36,164 bases of DNA, from positions 1-36,164 of the forward strand of contig NZ_JBLWFS010000033.1 of NCBI RefSeq assembly GCF_048323755.1, read 5' to 3'. A program made the position numbers and the translations under genes. The notes under the pieces were generated by a model. That model ran no database searches, was not told the origin of the DNA, and worked only from the letters and a program-made list of their open reading frames with translations. This document shows, one piece after another, positions 23,516 to 31,203 of the stretch. Each line of letters begins with the position of its first letter. Position 1 is the first letter of the stretch. The DNA comes from Alkalihalobacterium sp048323755 (GTDB taxonomy: Bacteria; Bacillota; Bacilli; Bacillales; Bacillaceae_F).

Positions 23516-23956
23516 TTGGAGAAGGTTTATCAAACAAAAGAAGGAAAAACGATATGGGTCCTATTAATTTTTTTAACGATCATTAATTTATTTATGTTTA
23601 ATGAACGGATTATGTTTTTACCTTACATTGCTTTAGTTATTTTTGTATGTGCACTTTTTTTGTCCTATGAATTTAAAATGAAAGACAATACATTAGCGTA
23701 TCGTGTCATCTTGTTTGGTCTGGTGATTGTAAAAAAAGAGGCAACCGCAAGCGAGATCAAAGAAATTTACTTTGTAAATCTGCGAGGCGTTCCAAATGTT
23801 TTAATTAAACCATCTAAAGGGATGCGCTGGAAGTTAGCGAAGTTTAACCCGGATACCTATGCTGATGATGTTTATGCATTTGCAGAACAGCATGGAATTA
23901 AGAAAAATGAGCTAAACGGTTATCAACCAAACTATAAAAAAGACAATAATATTTAA
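23516..23956 (+). CDS. Small two-segment membrane protein with a PH-like cytoplasmic part
   Basis: 146 residues. GGAGGG lies seven bases before TTG 23516, the only suitable start. Two adjacent hydrophobic segments (about residues 13-31 and 36-54) are followed by a beta-rich stretch (FKMKDNTLAYRVILFGLVIVKKEATASEIKEIYFVNLRGVPNVLIKPSKGMRWKLAKF), which resembles bacterial PH-like domains, and a helical tail. I do not recognise a named gene. It is divergent from the MFS pump and has no visible terminator before luxS. Confidence 0.7.
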   Translation: MEKVYQTKEGKTIWVLLIFLTIINLFMFNERIMFLPYIALVIFVCALFLSYEFKMKDNTLAYRVILFGLVIVKKEATASEIKEIYFVNLRGVPNVLIKPSKGMRWKLAKFNPDTYADDVYAFAEQHGIKKNELNGYQPNYKKDNNI

Positions 23957-24078
23957 CAGAAGAATACAGAGATGAGTACAATCATTTTATTTGATTGAGT
24001 ATTCAGAATTCATTAGACAAATGATCGTTCAATCGCTTATACTTGTTGGAAAAGGACATTTTCTAGGAGTGATCAACC

Positions 24079-24549
24079 ATGCCAACAGTAGAAAGTTTTG
24101 AACTCGATCATACGATTGTAAAAGCACCATTCGTTCGCCCTTGTGGCACACATAAAGTTGGAACGGACGGAGTTGTAAATAAATTTGATATTCGATTTTG
24201 CCAGCCTAACAAGCAAGCGATGCGTTCAGAAGCGATTCATACGTTAGAGCATTTGCTGGCATTGAACATTCGTCGCTTTGCCGAGGAGCATGATCATTTT
24301 GATATTATTGATCTTTCCCCAATGGGATGTCAAACAGGGTTCTACTTAATTGTGAGTGGTGCGCCTTCAGTCGAAGATATCATTGATGTTCTCGAGCAGA
24401 CGATGAACTACTCGATTAAATTAACAGAAGTTCCGGCTGCCAATGAAAAACAGTGTGGACAAGCGAAGTTGCATGATCTAGAAGGAGCACAAAAGCTGAT
24501 GAAACATTGGCTGTCGCACGACAAAGACTTTTTGAAAGAAATTTTCTAG
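24079..24549 (+). CDS. luxS: S-ribosylhomocysteine lyase (autoinducer-2 synthesis)
   Basis: A 156-residue LuxS. It cleaves S-ribosylhomocysteine to homocysteine and DPD, the AI-2 precursor, in the activated methyl cycle. The metal ligands H54 and H58 (HTLEH), C126 (QCGQ), the catalytic C84 (PMGCQTGFY) and E57 are all at the standard positions. ATG 24079 lies about ten bases after AGGAG. A weak promoter is possible (TAGACA 24014, 18 bases, TATACT 24038). No methyl-cycle partner genes are adjacent. Confidence 0.98.
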   Translation: MPTVESFELDHTIVKAPFVRPCGTHKVGTDGVVNKFDIRFCQPNKQAMRSEAIHTLEHLLALNIRRFAEEHDHFDIIDLSPMGCQTGFYLIVSGAPSVEDIIDVLEQTMNYSIKLTEVPAANEKQCGQAKLHDLEGAQKLMKHWLSHDKDFLKEIF

Positions 24550-24598
24550 TGAGTAAACATAGTACGTTTGAACTGAACGTCGCCTTGGGCTAAAAAAG

Positions 24599-24647
24599 GT
24601 GGCGTGCAGTTTTTTTATGGACTCATAACAAAAAAACTGCACGCCAC
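24599..24647. terminator. Long perfect hairpin after luxS
   Basis: GTGGCGTGCAGTTTTTTT (24599-24616) pairs perfectly over 18 bp with AAAAAAACTGCACGCCAC (24630-24647) around 13 bases. Seven T lie inside the 5' arm, so the GC part plus an upstream CGCC (24590-24594) can also pair to give a smaller stem followed directly by those T. It probably terminates luxS. Confidence 0.75.
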
Positions 24648-24742
24648 TTGCCATGAGGTGACGAAAGTCTGATTGTCATTTTCCATAATTACCTTTTACA
24701 TAGAGGACATAAGTTTTTATTGAAAATGGGCTTATAAAACTT

Positions 24743-24825
24743 AATTTTAGAAAGTAAGTCACGTATCGAAAAATGCCCCTGAAAATCTAAAGATTAACTT
24801 TGGTGAATTTTTAGAAAAGTAAGTC
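24743..24825 (+). promoter_or_regulatory. Direct repeat upstream of alaR, possible regulator site
   Basis: AATTTTAGAAAGTAAGTC at 24743-24760 is repeated at 24806-24825 as AATTTTTAGAAAAGTAAGTC, about 64 bp (six helical turns) apart. The second copy ends 75 bases before alaR. Lrp-type proteins bind spaced AT-rich repeats, so AlaR is a candidate. Nothing else is seen in 24648-24900 apart from AT-rich sequence and AAGGGGAG before the start. Confidence 0.4.
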
Positions 24826-24900
24826 CTTAAAGGCAGTTAATATGATATTATATACGAAATAAAAAATACACATACAACGAATAGATAGGAAGGGGAGTAT

Positions 24901-25398
24901 ATGGTGAATAGTAAAGAAATAGAAATTCTCCAGATTATTGAAGAAAACGGCCGTATCAGTATAAAAACATTATCGAAAATGATGGATTTAAGCGAGTCAG
25001 AAGTCGAAAATATTTTAAAAAAGCTGCAAAGAGAAAAAGTTATTTTAAGTTACTCCGCTGTTATTGATTGGAGTAAAGTACATGATCATGAAAATGTAAC
25101 AGCGATGATTGATGTTAAAGTGACACCACAAAGAGGAGTAGGCTTTGATGATGTTGCAGAACGAATTTATCGTTTTCCTGAAGTAAAGGCGCTTTATTTA
25201 ATGTCAGGTGCTTATGATTTATCCGTTGTAATTGAAGGAAAAAGCATGTCTCAAATTGCGCGGTTTGTTTCGGAAAAATTATCGACGCTCGAATCCGTTA
25301 TTTCAACTACAACGCATTTTCAATTAAAAAAATATAAGCATGACGGTGTTGTCTTTGAAGACGGCGAGGAAGACCGTAGAATTGTGGTGACTCCGTAA
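24901..25398 (+). CDS. alaR: Lrp/AsnC family regulator, AlaR (YugG)-like
   Basis: A 165-residue Lrp-type regulator. The N-terminal HTH (KEIEILQIIEENGRISIKTLSKMMDLSESEVENILKKLQREKVI, residues 4-47) is followed by the RAM ligand-binding domain (VTAMIDVKVTPQRGVGFDDVAERIYRFPEVKALYLMSGAYDLSVVIEG). Its stop codon overlaps the start of the aminotransferase gene (TAATG), so the two are translationally coupled. In B. subtilis, YugG (AlaR) activates yugH (alaT), and the same pair occurs here. ATG 24901 is four bases from AAGGGGAG; GTG 24904 is an alternative. Confidence 0.9.
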   Translation: MVNSKEIEILQIIEENGRISIKTLSKMMDLSESEVENILKKLQREKVILSYSAVIDWSKVHDHENVTAMIDVKVTPQRGVGFDDVAERIYRFPEVKALYLMSGAYDLSVVIEGKSMSQIARFVSEKLSTLESVISTTTHFQLKKYKHDGVVFEDGEEDRRIVVTP

Positions 25399-26576
25399 TG
25401 ACGAATTCTACACGAATAAACCAACGTCTTTCAAAAGCTGTTGAATCCATTCAACCGTCTGGCATCCGCCGTTTTTTTGATCTCGCATCGACGATGGATA
25501 ACATTATTTCTCTCGGTGTTGGGGAACCTGATTTTGTCACACCTTGGAATATTCGCGAGGCCGCATTCTCTTCCATGGAAAGAGGGTTTACAGCCTATAC
25601 AGCGAATGCTGGACTTCTAGAACTTCGAGAAGAAATTTCAAAATATATGAGTCAAGAATTTTCCCTTCATTATAGCCCTAATAGCGAAGTGCTTGTTACG
25701 GTTGGAGCAAGTGAGGCTATTGATTTAGCGATCCGTTCGCTTGTTGATCCTGGAGATGAGGTCATTGTTGTTGAACCGACATTCGTCTCGTATGCACCGA
25801 TCGTTTCTCTTGCAGGGGGAGTTCCTGTATCCGTAGGAACGAAGAAAGAAGACTCATTTAAATTAACGCCTGCTCAATTAGAAGCAGCAATCACACCTAA
25901 TACAAAACTAGTCATGCTTTGTTTTCCGAATAACCCAACAGGCGCAGTTATGACAAAAGAGGAGCTTGAACTCATTTCACATGTCATTAAAAAGCATGAT
26001 TTACTCGTTTTATCGGATGAAATTTATGCAGAGCTTTCTTATGATGTGAGCCATTACTCGATTGCTCGCTTACCAGGAATGCGGGAACGTACGGTTGTCA
26101 TATCAGGCTTCTCGAAAGCTTTTGCAATGACCGGCTGGAGATTAGGATTTACACTCGCCCCTGAGGACATTACAGCTGCGATGTTAAAAATCCATCAATA
26201 CACGATGATGTGTGCGTCTACACCTGCACAGTATGGTGCGCTGGAAGCCCTGCAAAATGGCTTAGTCGATGTTAAGAAAATGGTCCAAAGCTACCATCAG
26301 CGTCGTAATTTCGTTGTTAAATCGTTTGCAGAAATTGGGTTACCGTGTCACACACCAGGCGGCGCCTTTTATGCGTTTCCTTCAATAAAAAATACAGGTT
26401 TTGACTCGGGAGAATTCGCAGAGAAGCTTCTTCTTGAGGAACGGGTTGCTGTCGTTCCTGGAGATGTCTTTGGTGCAGGTGGGGAAGGGCATATTCGCTG
26501 TTCTTACGCAACATCAATGGAAAACCTAGAGGAATCGGTTCACCGGATAGGGAAATTTTTAGAAAAGCATAGTTAA
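25398..26576 (+). CDS. alaT: PLP-dependent aminotransferase, AlaT (YugH)-like
   Basis: A 392-residue class I aminotransferase. Motifs: ISLGVGEPDF near residue 35, YTANAGLLELREEI, FPNNPTGAVM, LSDEIYAELSY, and the PLP Schiff-base lysine K240 in SGFSKAFAMTGWRLGF; the substrate-carboxylate arginine is near the C-terminus (GHIRCSYA). By synteny with B. subtilis yugH it transfers amino groups between alanine and 2-oxoglutarate/pyruvate partners; substrate is inferred. It has no own ribosome binding site separate from the end of alaR. A terminator follows. Confidence 0.92.
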   Translation: MTNSTRINQRLSKAVESIQPSGIRRFFDLASTMDNIISLGVGEPDFVTPWNIREAAFSSMERGFTAYTANAGLLELREEISKYMSQEFSLHYSPNSEVLVTVGASEAIDLAIRSLVDPGDEVIVVEPTFVSYAPIVSLAGGVPVSVGTKKEDSFKLTPAQLEAAITPNTKLVMLCFPNNPTGAVMTKEELELISHVIKKHDLLVLSDEIYAELSYDVSHYSIARLPGMRERTVVISGFSKAFAMTGWRLGFTLAPEDITAAMLKIHQYTMMCASTPAQYGALEALQNGLVDVKKMVQSYHQRRNFVVKSFAEIGLPCHTPGGAFYAFPSIKNTGFDSGEFAEKLLLEERVAVVPGDVFGAGGEGHIRCSYATSMENLEESVHRIGKFLEKHS

Positions 26577-26606
26577 AGCTCACTCAATCTTATAGTTTAT
26601 TTCAAG

Positions 26607-26682
26607 ATGCTGTCCTTAGAAGCCAAAAGCATGTTAGCCAACGCTAATTATGCAATATTGCTTCAAGGGACAGCATTTTTTA
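26607..26682 (+). terminator. Intrinsic terminator of alaRT
   Basis: ATGCTGTCC-TTAGAAGC (from 26607) pairs with GCTTC-AAGGGACAGCAT (to 26676), and the interior forms a second stem, TTAGC-CAAC-GCTAA. A run of T follows. Confidence 0.8.
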
Positions 26683-26771
26683 TTAGAAAATTAATTTTGT
26701 ATACTAAAGATAATACACACATCTCAACAAACTCACACATTCCCAACATTTATCAAGTACAATGATGACAA

Positions 26772-26803
26772 TAAAAAAAGACAAGGCGTTTACACCTTGT
26801 CTT
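26772..26803 (-). terminator. Minus-strand terminator hairpin in the thiM leader
   Basis: AAGACAAGG (26778-26786) pairs with CCTTGTCTT (26795-26803) around CGTTTACA. The stem is followed by a run of T only on the minus strand (plus-strand A-run 26773-26779); on the plus strand it is followed by AAAAGGGGG. No minus-strand gene lies to its right that would need it. Confidence 0.55.
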
Positions 26804-26820
26804 AAAAGGGGGAATACTAT

Positions 26821-26874
26821 ATGGTAGTAAACAGTTATTCCCTGATATTTATAACTTTATACATAATCAAATAA
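26821..26874 (+). CDS. Possible 17-residue leader peptide before thiM
   Basis: ATG 26821 follows AAAAGGGGG at about 8 bases, one of the strongest ribosome binding sites in the window, and is read for 17 codons (MVVNSYSLIFITLYIIK) before TAA. The site GGGGAATA (26809-26816) can pair with TATTCCC (26836-26842) inside the frame, so it may be hidden in RNA. It ends 22 bases before the thiM start. The sequence is not rich in any one amino acid, so classic attenuation is not indicated. It could be chance. Confidence 0.35.
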   Translation: MVVNSYSLIFITLYIIK

Positions 26875-26896
26875 AATAAAAATAGAGGTGTTAATA

Positions 26897-27688
26897 ATGT
26901 ATGCTTTTGAAAAAATAAAAGTAGACCAGCCGCTTATTCATTGTATGACCAATGTAGTCGTTACAAATTTTACTGCAAATGGACTTCTTGCCATTGGGGC
27001 ATCACCAGTCATGGCTTATGCGAAAGAAGAAGTCGAAGACCTCGCTCAAATAGCTGGGGCTCTGTTATTAAATATCGGTACATTAAATAATGAGCAAGTG
27101 GAAGCGATGATTTTAGCAGGAAAAGCTGCAAACGAAGCGGGTGTTCCAGTTATTTTAGATCCAGTAGGTGCTGGTGCTACATCTTACCGAACGGAGACGA
27201 CGAAACGAATTCTCTCCGAAGTGAACATTGATGTCTTGCGTGGAAATGGTGGAGAAGTTGCCGCCTTACTAGGTGAAAGTGGTATGATAAAGGGTGTCGA
27301 TGGCTCAACGACACTGCCGAAAGATGTATTAGCGAAAAAAGCAAAAGAGGTCTTTAATACAATTACAGTTATTACAGGAGAAACGGACGTTGTAACAGAC
27401 GGTGAACAAACGTATGAAATTTCGAATGGCCATCCTTGGATGACAAAGGTCGTCGGGACAGGATGTTTGCTCGGAGCCGTCCTAGGTGCTTTTCTCACAG
27501 TAGATAAAAGAAATTCTGTACAAATGTTAGCTGAAGGATTAGCTTTTTATGGAATTGCTGGAGAAATTGCCTATGAACAAGCCAAAGATAAAGGAATCGG
27601 TACATATCAAGAAATATTTTTAAATGTATTACATCAAATGAATGTTGAACAATATGAACAATATAAAAAGTTTTCAATTATAGAATAG
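26897..27688 (+). CDS. thiM: Hydroxyethylthiazole kinase
   Basis: A 263-residue kinase that phosphorylates 4-methyl-5-(2-hydroxyethyl)thiazole for thiamine salvage. AGAGGTG lies six bases before ATG 26897, so the upstream GTG 26888 is not used. Motifs: PLIHCMTNVVVTNFTANGLLAIGASPVM near the N-terminus, ILDPVGAGAT, LRGNGGEVAAL, and the anion hole/catalytic VVGTGCLLGAVLGAF with C190. No thiE or thiD neighbour and no TPP riboswitch core (no CTGAGA/ACCTGA pair) is visible upstream. The next gene starts 10 bases after its stop. Confidence 0.93.
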   Translation: MYAFEKIKVDQPLIHCMTNVVVTNFTANGLLAIGASPVMAYAKEEVEDLAQIAGALLLNIGTLNNEQVEAMILAGKAANEAGVPVILDPVGAGATSYRTETTKRILSEVNIDVLRGNGGEVAALLGESGMIKGVDGSTTLPKDVLAKKAKEVFNTITVITGETDVVTDGEQTYEISNGHPWMTKVVGTGCLLGAVLGAFLTVDKRNSVQMLAEGLAFYGIAGEIAYEQAKDKGIGTYQEIFLNVLHQMNVEQYEQYKKFSIIE

Positions 27689-27698
27689 AGGGATATTA

Positions 27699-28907
27699 AT
27701 GAGTAAGACATTTCTAGATTTAGGCTTAAATGAACGCTATGTAAAAGTATTAAACGATAAAGGAATAGAAACACCGACTGAAATTCAAGAACAAGGCATT
27801 CCAGCCATTATCGAAGGTAAAAATGTTGTATTGCATTCTCAAACCGGTAGTGGAAAAACGTTAGCCTTCGTCCTCCCATTACTTGAAAAGCTAGATGAAA
27901 CAAAAAAAGACCTTCAAGCATTAATCGTCGCACCGACGCAAGAACTTGCGATGCAAATTTTTCAAGAAGTAAAAGATTTAACAAAAGATACGCCTTATGA
28001 CGTCGAAGCGTTTATCGGTAGTGGTAACATCAAACGACAGTTGGAAAAATTAAAGAAGGTGAAACCACAACTAGTGGTTGGAACACCTCGTCGAATTCTT
28101 GAATTAGCTGAAACGAAATTAAAGATGCATCATGTACAAGCTGTTGTTTTTGATGAAGCTGATCGACAAATTCTAGACAGAAAAAGTAATGAAGACTACG
28201 TACAATTAGAGCGTAAAATGCCTGGAAACTGCCAATTTATCTTTGCTTCAGCAACCGCAACGCCAGAACTAATGAACCGCCTCTCTCAAAAGGTGTCTGA
28301 TCCCGTTTTCCTTTCTGTAAATGAGGGTATAGTAAAAAACAAGATCGAACATTTATTTATTGTCGGTGACAGAAGACAACAAATTGATCAACTTCGTGGA
28401 ATGATCCGCAATTTGAACATTACAAGAGGTATGGTATTTGTTAACAGTTTAGAGCGTGTCAAGGAAACGGTTGAGAAACTTGCTTATCACGGCGTAAAAG
28501 TGGGCGCACTGTCTAGTGAGCAGGACAAATTTCAAAGAGCAGATGTGATGGAAAAATTCAGTAATGGAGACCTCCACATTTTAGTCGCAACGGATGTTGC
28601 GGCTCGTGGTATTGATATTCAAAACGTCACGCATGTGATTAATCTCCAATTAACAGACGAGAAAGAAGGATACTTGCATCGTGCCGGAAGAACGGGGCGA
28701 ATGGGTAAAGAAGGAACCGTTATTTCCATCATCACAAAGCATGAAATCCCTAAATTAAAAAAGTGGGCACTAGCATTTGAAATAACACTTCATGAAAAGC
28801 AATATCAATATGGAAAAATAACAGATTATAAAAAGGATCAAGGTCCTCAAAACCAGAAGCCAAATGCTGTTCATTCAAAGGATAAAAATCAGCCGGCTAA
28901 AAAGTAA
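27699..28907 (+). CDS. DEAD-box RNA helicase
   Basis: A 402-residue ATP-dependent RNA helicase with both RecA domains. Q motif FLDLGL...TPTEIQ (5-30), motif I SQTGSGKT (47-54), PTQELAMQ, VGTPRR, motif II DEAD (about 153-156), motif III SAT, ARGID and motif VI HRAGRTGRMG. After the core there is a short basic tail (QKPNAVHSKDKNQPAKK) that could bind RNA. Size and tail resemble the short Bacillus helicases such as YfmL/CshC. It is 10 bases after thiM and probably co-transcribed, though a functional link is not obvious. Confidence 0.92.
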   Translation: MSKTFLDLGLNERYVKVLNDKGIETPTEIQEQGIPAIIEGKNVVLHSQTGSGKTLAFVLPLLEKLDETKKDLQALIVAPTQELAMQIFQEVKDLTKDTPYDVEAFIGSGNIKRQLEKLKKVKPQLVVGTPRRILELAETKLKMHHVQAVVFDEADRQILDRKSNEDYVQLERKMPGNCQFIFASATATPELMNRLSQKVSDPVFLSVNEGIVKNKIEHLFIVGDRRQQIDQLRGMIRNLNITRGMVFVNSLERVKETVEKLAYHGVKVGALSSEQDKFQRADVMEKFSNGDLHILVATDVAARGIDIQNVTHVINLQLTDEKEGYLHRAGRTGRMGKEGTVISIITKHEIPKLKKWALAFEITLHEKQYQYGKITDYKKDQGPQNQKPNAVHSKDKNQPAKK

Positions 28908-28977
28908 TATTTTTGATTTAATATGAAAGTTGTGTTAGACTAAGAAGGTTAAAAAATATTTAGGAGTTGTATATTGT

Positions 28978-29403
28978 ATGGTAGCAAATTTAGAAGTAGG
29001 TAGCATCGTAGAAGGAAAAGTAACTGGTGTTAAAGCGTTTGGTGCGTTTGTAGCACTAGATGAAAACACACAAGGGCTAGTTCACATTTCTGAAGTAGCT
29101 CACGGTTTCGTTAAGGATATTAATGAAGTTTTATCAGTTGGAGACGAGGTGAAAGTTAAGGTATTATCAATCGATGAGAACACGAAAAAGATTTCTTTAT
29201 CTATTCGTGCAACTCAGCCAGCTCCAGAGCGCCCAGAAAGAAAAGAGCGTCCAGCACGCCCAGCTCGTCCACAAGGCGGCGGCAGAAAGCCAGAAAAACA
29301 AAGTGCAACTCAAGGATTCAACACGCTTGAAGATAAGCTAAAAGATTGGTTAAAACAATCAAACGAAATTCAAGCAGATTTAAACAAACGTTCTAAGCGT
29401 TAA
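28978..29403 (+). CDS. yugI: S1-domain RNA-binding protein, YugI (general stress protein 13)-like
   Basis: A 141-residue protein. An S1 domain fills residues 4-74 (VGSIVEGKVTGVKAFGAFVALDENTQGLVHISEVAHGFVKDINEVLSVGDEVKVKVLSIDENTKKISLSIR), followed by a Pro/Arg-rich linker (RPERKERPARPARPQGGGRK) and a helical C-terminal end (LEDKLKDWLKQSNEIQADLNKRSKR). B. subtilis YugI/GSP13 binds ribosomal RNA/30S. AGGAG lies some distance before ATG 28978. In B. subtilis yugI follows yugH directly; here thiM and a helicase lie between. Confidence 0.9.
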   Translation: MVANLEVGSIVEGKVTGVKAFGAFVALDENTQGLVHISEVAHGFVKDINEVLSVGDEVKVKVLSIDENTKKISLSIRATQPAPERPERKERPARPARPQGGGRKPEKQSATQGFNTLEDKLKDWLKQSNEIQADLNKRSKR

Positions 29404-29418
29404 TCAAATAGCAAAAAG

Positions 29419-29453
29419 GAGAGACCTGCTCGGAACAGGTCTCTCTTTTTTTT
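29419..29453 (+). terminator. Intrinsic terminator of yugI
   Basis: GAGAGACCTG (29419-29428) pairs with CAGGTCTCTC (29436-29445) around CTCGGAA and is followed by a run of eight T. Confidence 0.92.
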
Positions 29454-29484
29454 CCATAAATATAAATTTGTAATCATTTACATA

Positions 29485-29712
29485 TTAACGCTCTGGTTGA
29501 GGACTTCTTTCCAGTTCTTCATCAGGCTTAAAGAGAATGGAAATACAATAAAGTCCAGCTAAACCAACAAGTGCATAAATAAAGCGGGAGAAACCAGCTG
29601 CCTGACCACCAAAGATTGCAGCCACTAGGTCAAATCGGAAGAAACCAATTAAACCCCAGTTGATGGCTCCAATAATTGCTAATACTAAAGCTGTACGCTG
29701 AATGCCACTCAT
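29485..29712 (-). CDS. yuzA: YuzA-like DUF378 membrane protein (75 aa)
   Basis: A 75-residue protein. GGAGGTGG on the minus strand lies six bases before ATG 29712, so the ten codons upstream are not used. Two membrane segments hold the DUF378 pattern: TALVLAIIGAINWGLIGFFRFDLVAAIFGG and FSRFIYALVGLAGLYCISILF. The tail is acidic (DEELERSPQPER). Position between yugI and yugJ, on the opposite strand, matches B. subtilis yuzA. Function unknown. Confidence 0.88.
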   Translation of the reverse strand: MSGIQRTALVLAIIGAINWGLIGFFRFDLVAAIFGGQAAGFSRFIYALVGLAGLYCISILFKPDEELERSPQPER

Positions 29713-29957
29713 AACATCCACCTCCGTCAATTTTTGTAGCACTGATAAAGATTGTGCTCTTTTTTTAGAATGAGGTATTTTGTATAGAAATATGCATTCA
29801 GCAAATTTCTTTCTAAATTACAAAAATTTAAACCTTTGTTTAAGAGGATTTCACTGATAAATATCAAATAAGAATTAGATAATCTCTTTTGGTATCTAGT
29901 TTGTTGCACGGAAGAGAATTCTCGTTAATAATAAAAGGTGAAGGGAGTTGTATATAC

Positions 29958-31121
29958 ATGCAATCATTTGTGTTTGTTAATCCAACAAAATTAATTTTTG
30001 GTAAAGGTCAGATCGAACAACTCAGTAAAGAAGTAAAAAGGTATGGTACTCGTGTACTCCTTGTTTATGGTGGGGGAAGTATAAAACGAAACGGTGTTTA
30101 TGATGAAGTTCTGAATGAACTTGAAAAAATAAATGCTCAAATCGTTGAATTATCTGGTGTTGAGCCAAATCCAAGACTTACTACTGTACAAAAGGGAATC
30201 GATTTATGTCGCCAAGAAGAGATTGACTTCGTATTAGCTGTAGGTGGTGGTAGTGTCATCGATGCGGCTAAAGCCATCGTTGTTGGAGCTAAATTTGATG
30301 GGGACATTTGGGATGTTATTACGAGAAAAGCACGTCCAACGGGTGGGTTACCATTAGGTACGGTTTTAACGTTAGCAGCAACAGGTTCTGAAATGAATGC
30401 AAATTCAGTCATTACAAATTGGGAGCTTAATCAAAAAGTAGGCTGGTCAAGTCCATATTCTTTCCCGAAATTTTCAATTCTTGATCCAGCTTATACATTT
30501 TCAGTGCCGAAAGATCAAACGATTTATGGAATTGTAGATATAATGAGCCACGTGCTGGAATCTTATTTCCATCAAACAACGAACACACCGCTTCAAGATC
30601 GAATTTGTGAGTCAATCCTAACAACTGTTATGGAAGTTGGTCCGAAACTTGTGGAAGACTTACATAATTATGATTATCGTGAAACTGTTTTGTATTGCGG
30701 CACGATGGCACTGAATGGCATTACGCAAATGGGAGCTCGTGGGGATTGGGCTACACATAACATTGAGCATGCCGTTTCTGCTGTCTATGATATCCCACAT
30801 GGTGGCGGACTCGCGATTTTATTCCCGCATTGGATTAAATACGCCATGTCGGAAAACTTAGACCGCCATGTCCAGTTAGCGACTCGTGTTTTCGGAGTAG
30901 ATCCAGAAGGGAAAACAGATGAGCAAATCGCTTTAGAAGGTGTTGAAAAACTTTCAGCATTCTGGACAAGTATTGGTGCACCTGCACGGTTAGCTGATTA
31001 CGATATTGATGGCAGTCGTATCGAAGAAATGGCAGATATCGCTGCTTTGTTTGGTGAATTTGGAAACTTTAAGAAATTAAATAAAGAAGATACAGCAAAA
31101 ATATTATCAGCTGCTCTTTAA
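29958..31121 (+). CDS. yugJ: Iron-dependent alcohol dehydrogenase, YugJ-like
   Basis: A 387-residue group III (iron-activated) dehydrogenase, the same length as B. subtilis YugJ; ATG 29958 follows AAGGGAG, and the 23 codons upstream lack family similarity. It has the NAD(P)-binding GGGSVIDAAKAI, TLAATGSEMNANSVI, the metal-site region YGIVDIMSHVLESYFH and HNIEHAVSAVYDIPHGGGLAILFPHWIKY with the three His expected to bind iron. YugJ/YugK are annotated as NADH-dependent butanol dehydrogenases; the natural substrate is unclear. pgi follows after 82 bases with no terminator. Confidence 0.9.
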   Translation: MQSFVFVNPTKLIFGKGQIEQLSKEVKRYGTRVLLVYGGGSIKRNGVYDEVLNELEKINAQIVELSGVEPNPRLTTVQKGIDLCRQEEIDFVLAVGGGSVIDAAKAIVVGAKFDGDIWDVITRKARPTGGLPLGTVLTLAATGSEMNANSVITNWELNQKVGWSSPYSFPKFSILDPAYTFSVPKDQTIYGIVDIMSHVLESYFHQTTNTPLQDRICESILTTVMEVGPKLVEDLHNYDYRETVLYCGTMALNGITQMGARGDWATHNIEHAVSAVYDIPHGGGLAILFPHWIKYAMSENLDRHVQLATRVFGVDPEGKTDEQIALEGVEKLSAFWTSIGAPARLADYDIDGSRIEEMADIAALFGEFGNFKKLNKEDTAKILSAAL

Positions 31122-31203
31122 AAAGAGCATGTTCCCTTAATATAAAGGAAAAGCTATTAGAGTAGAGTGGAGAATGTATTTCGATTTAGGAGGATTAACA
31201 TTA

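Noticed and set aside
26580..26896. TPP riboswitch before thiM
   Set aside because: The conserved CTGAGA and ACCTGA segments are not present.
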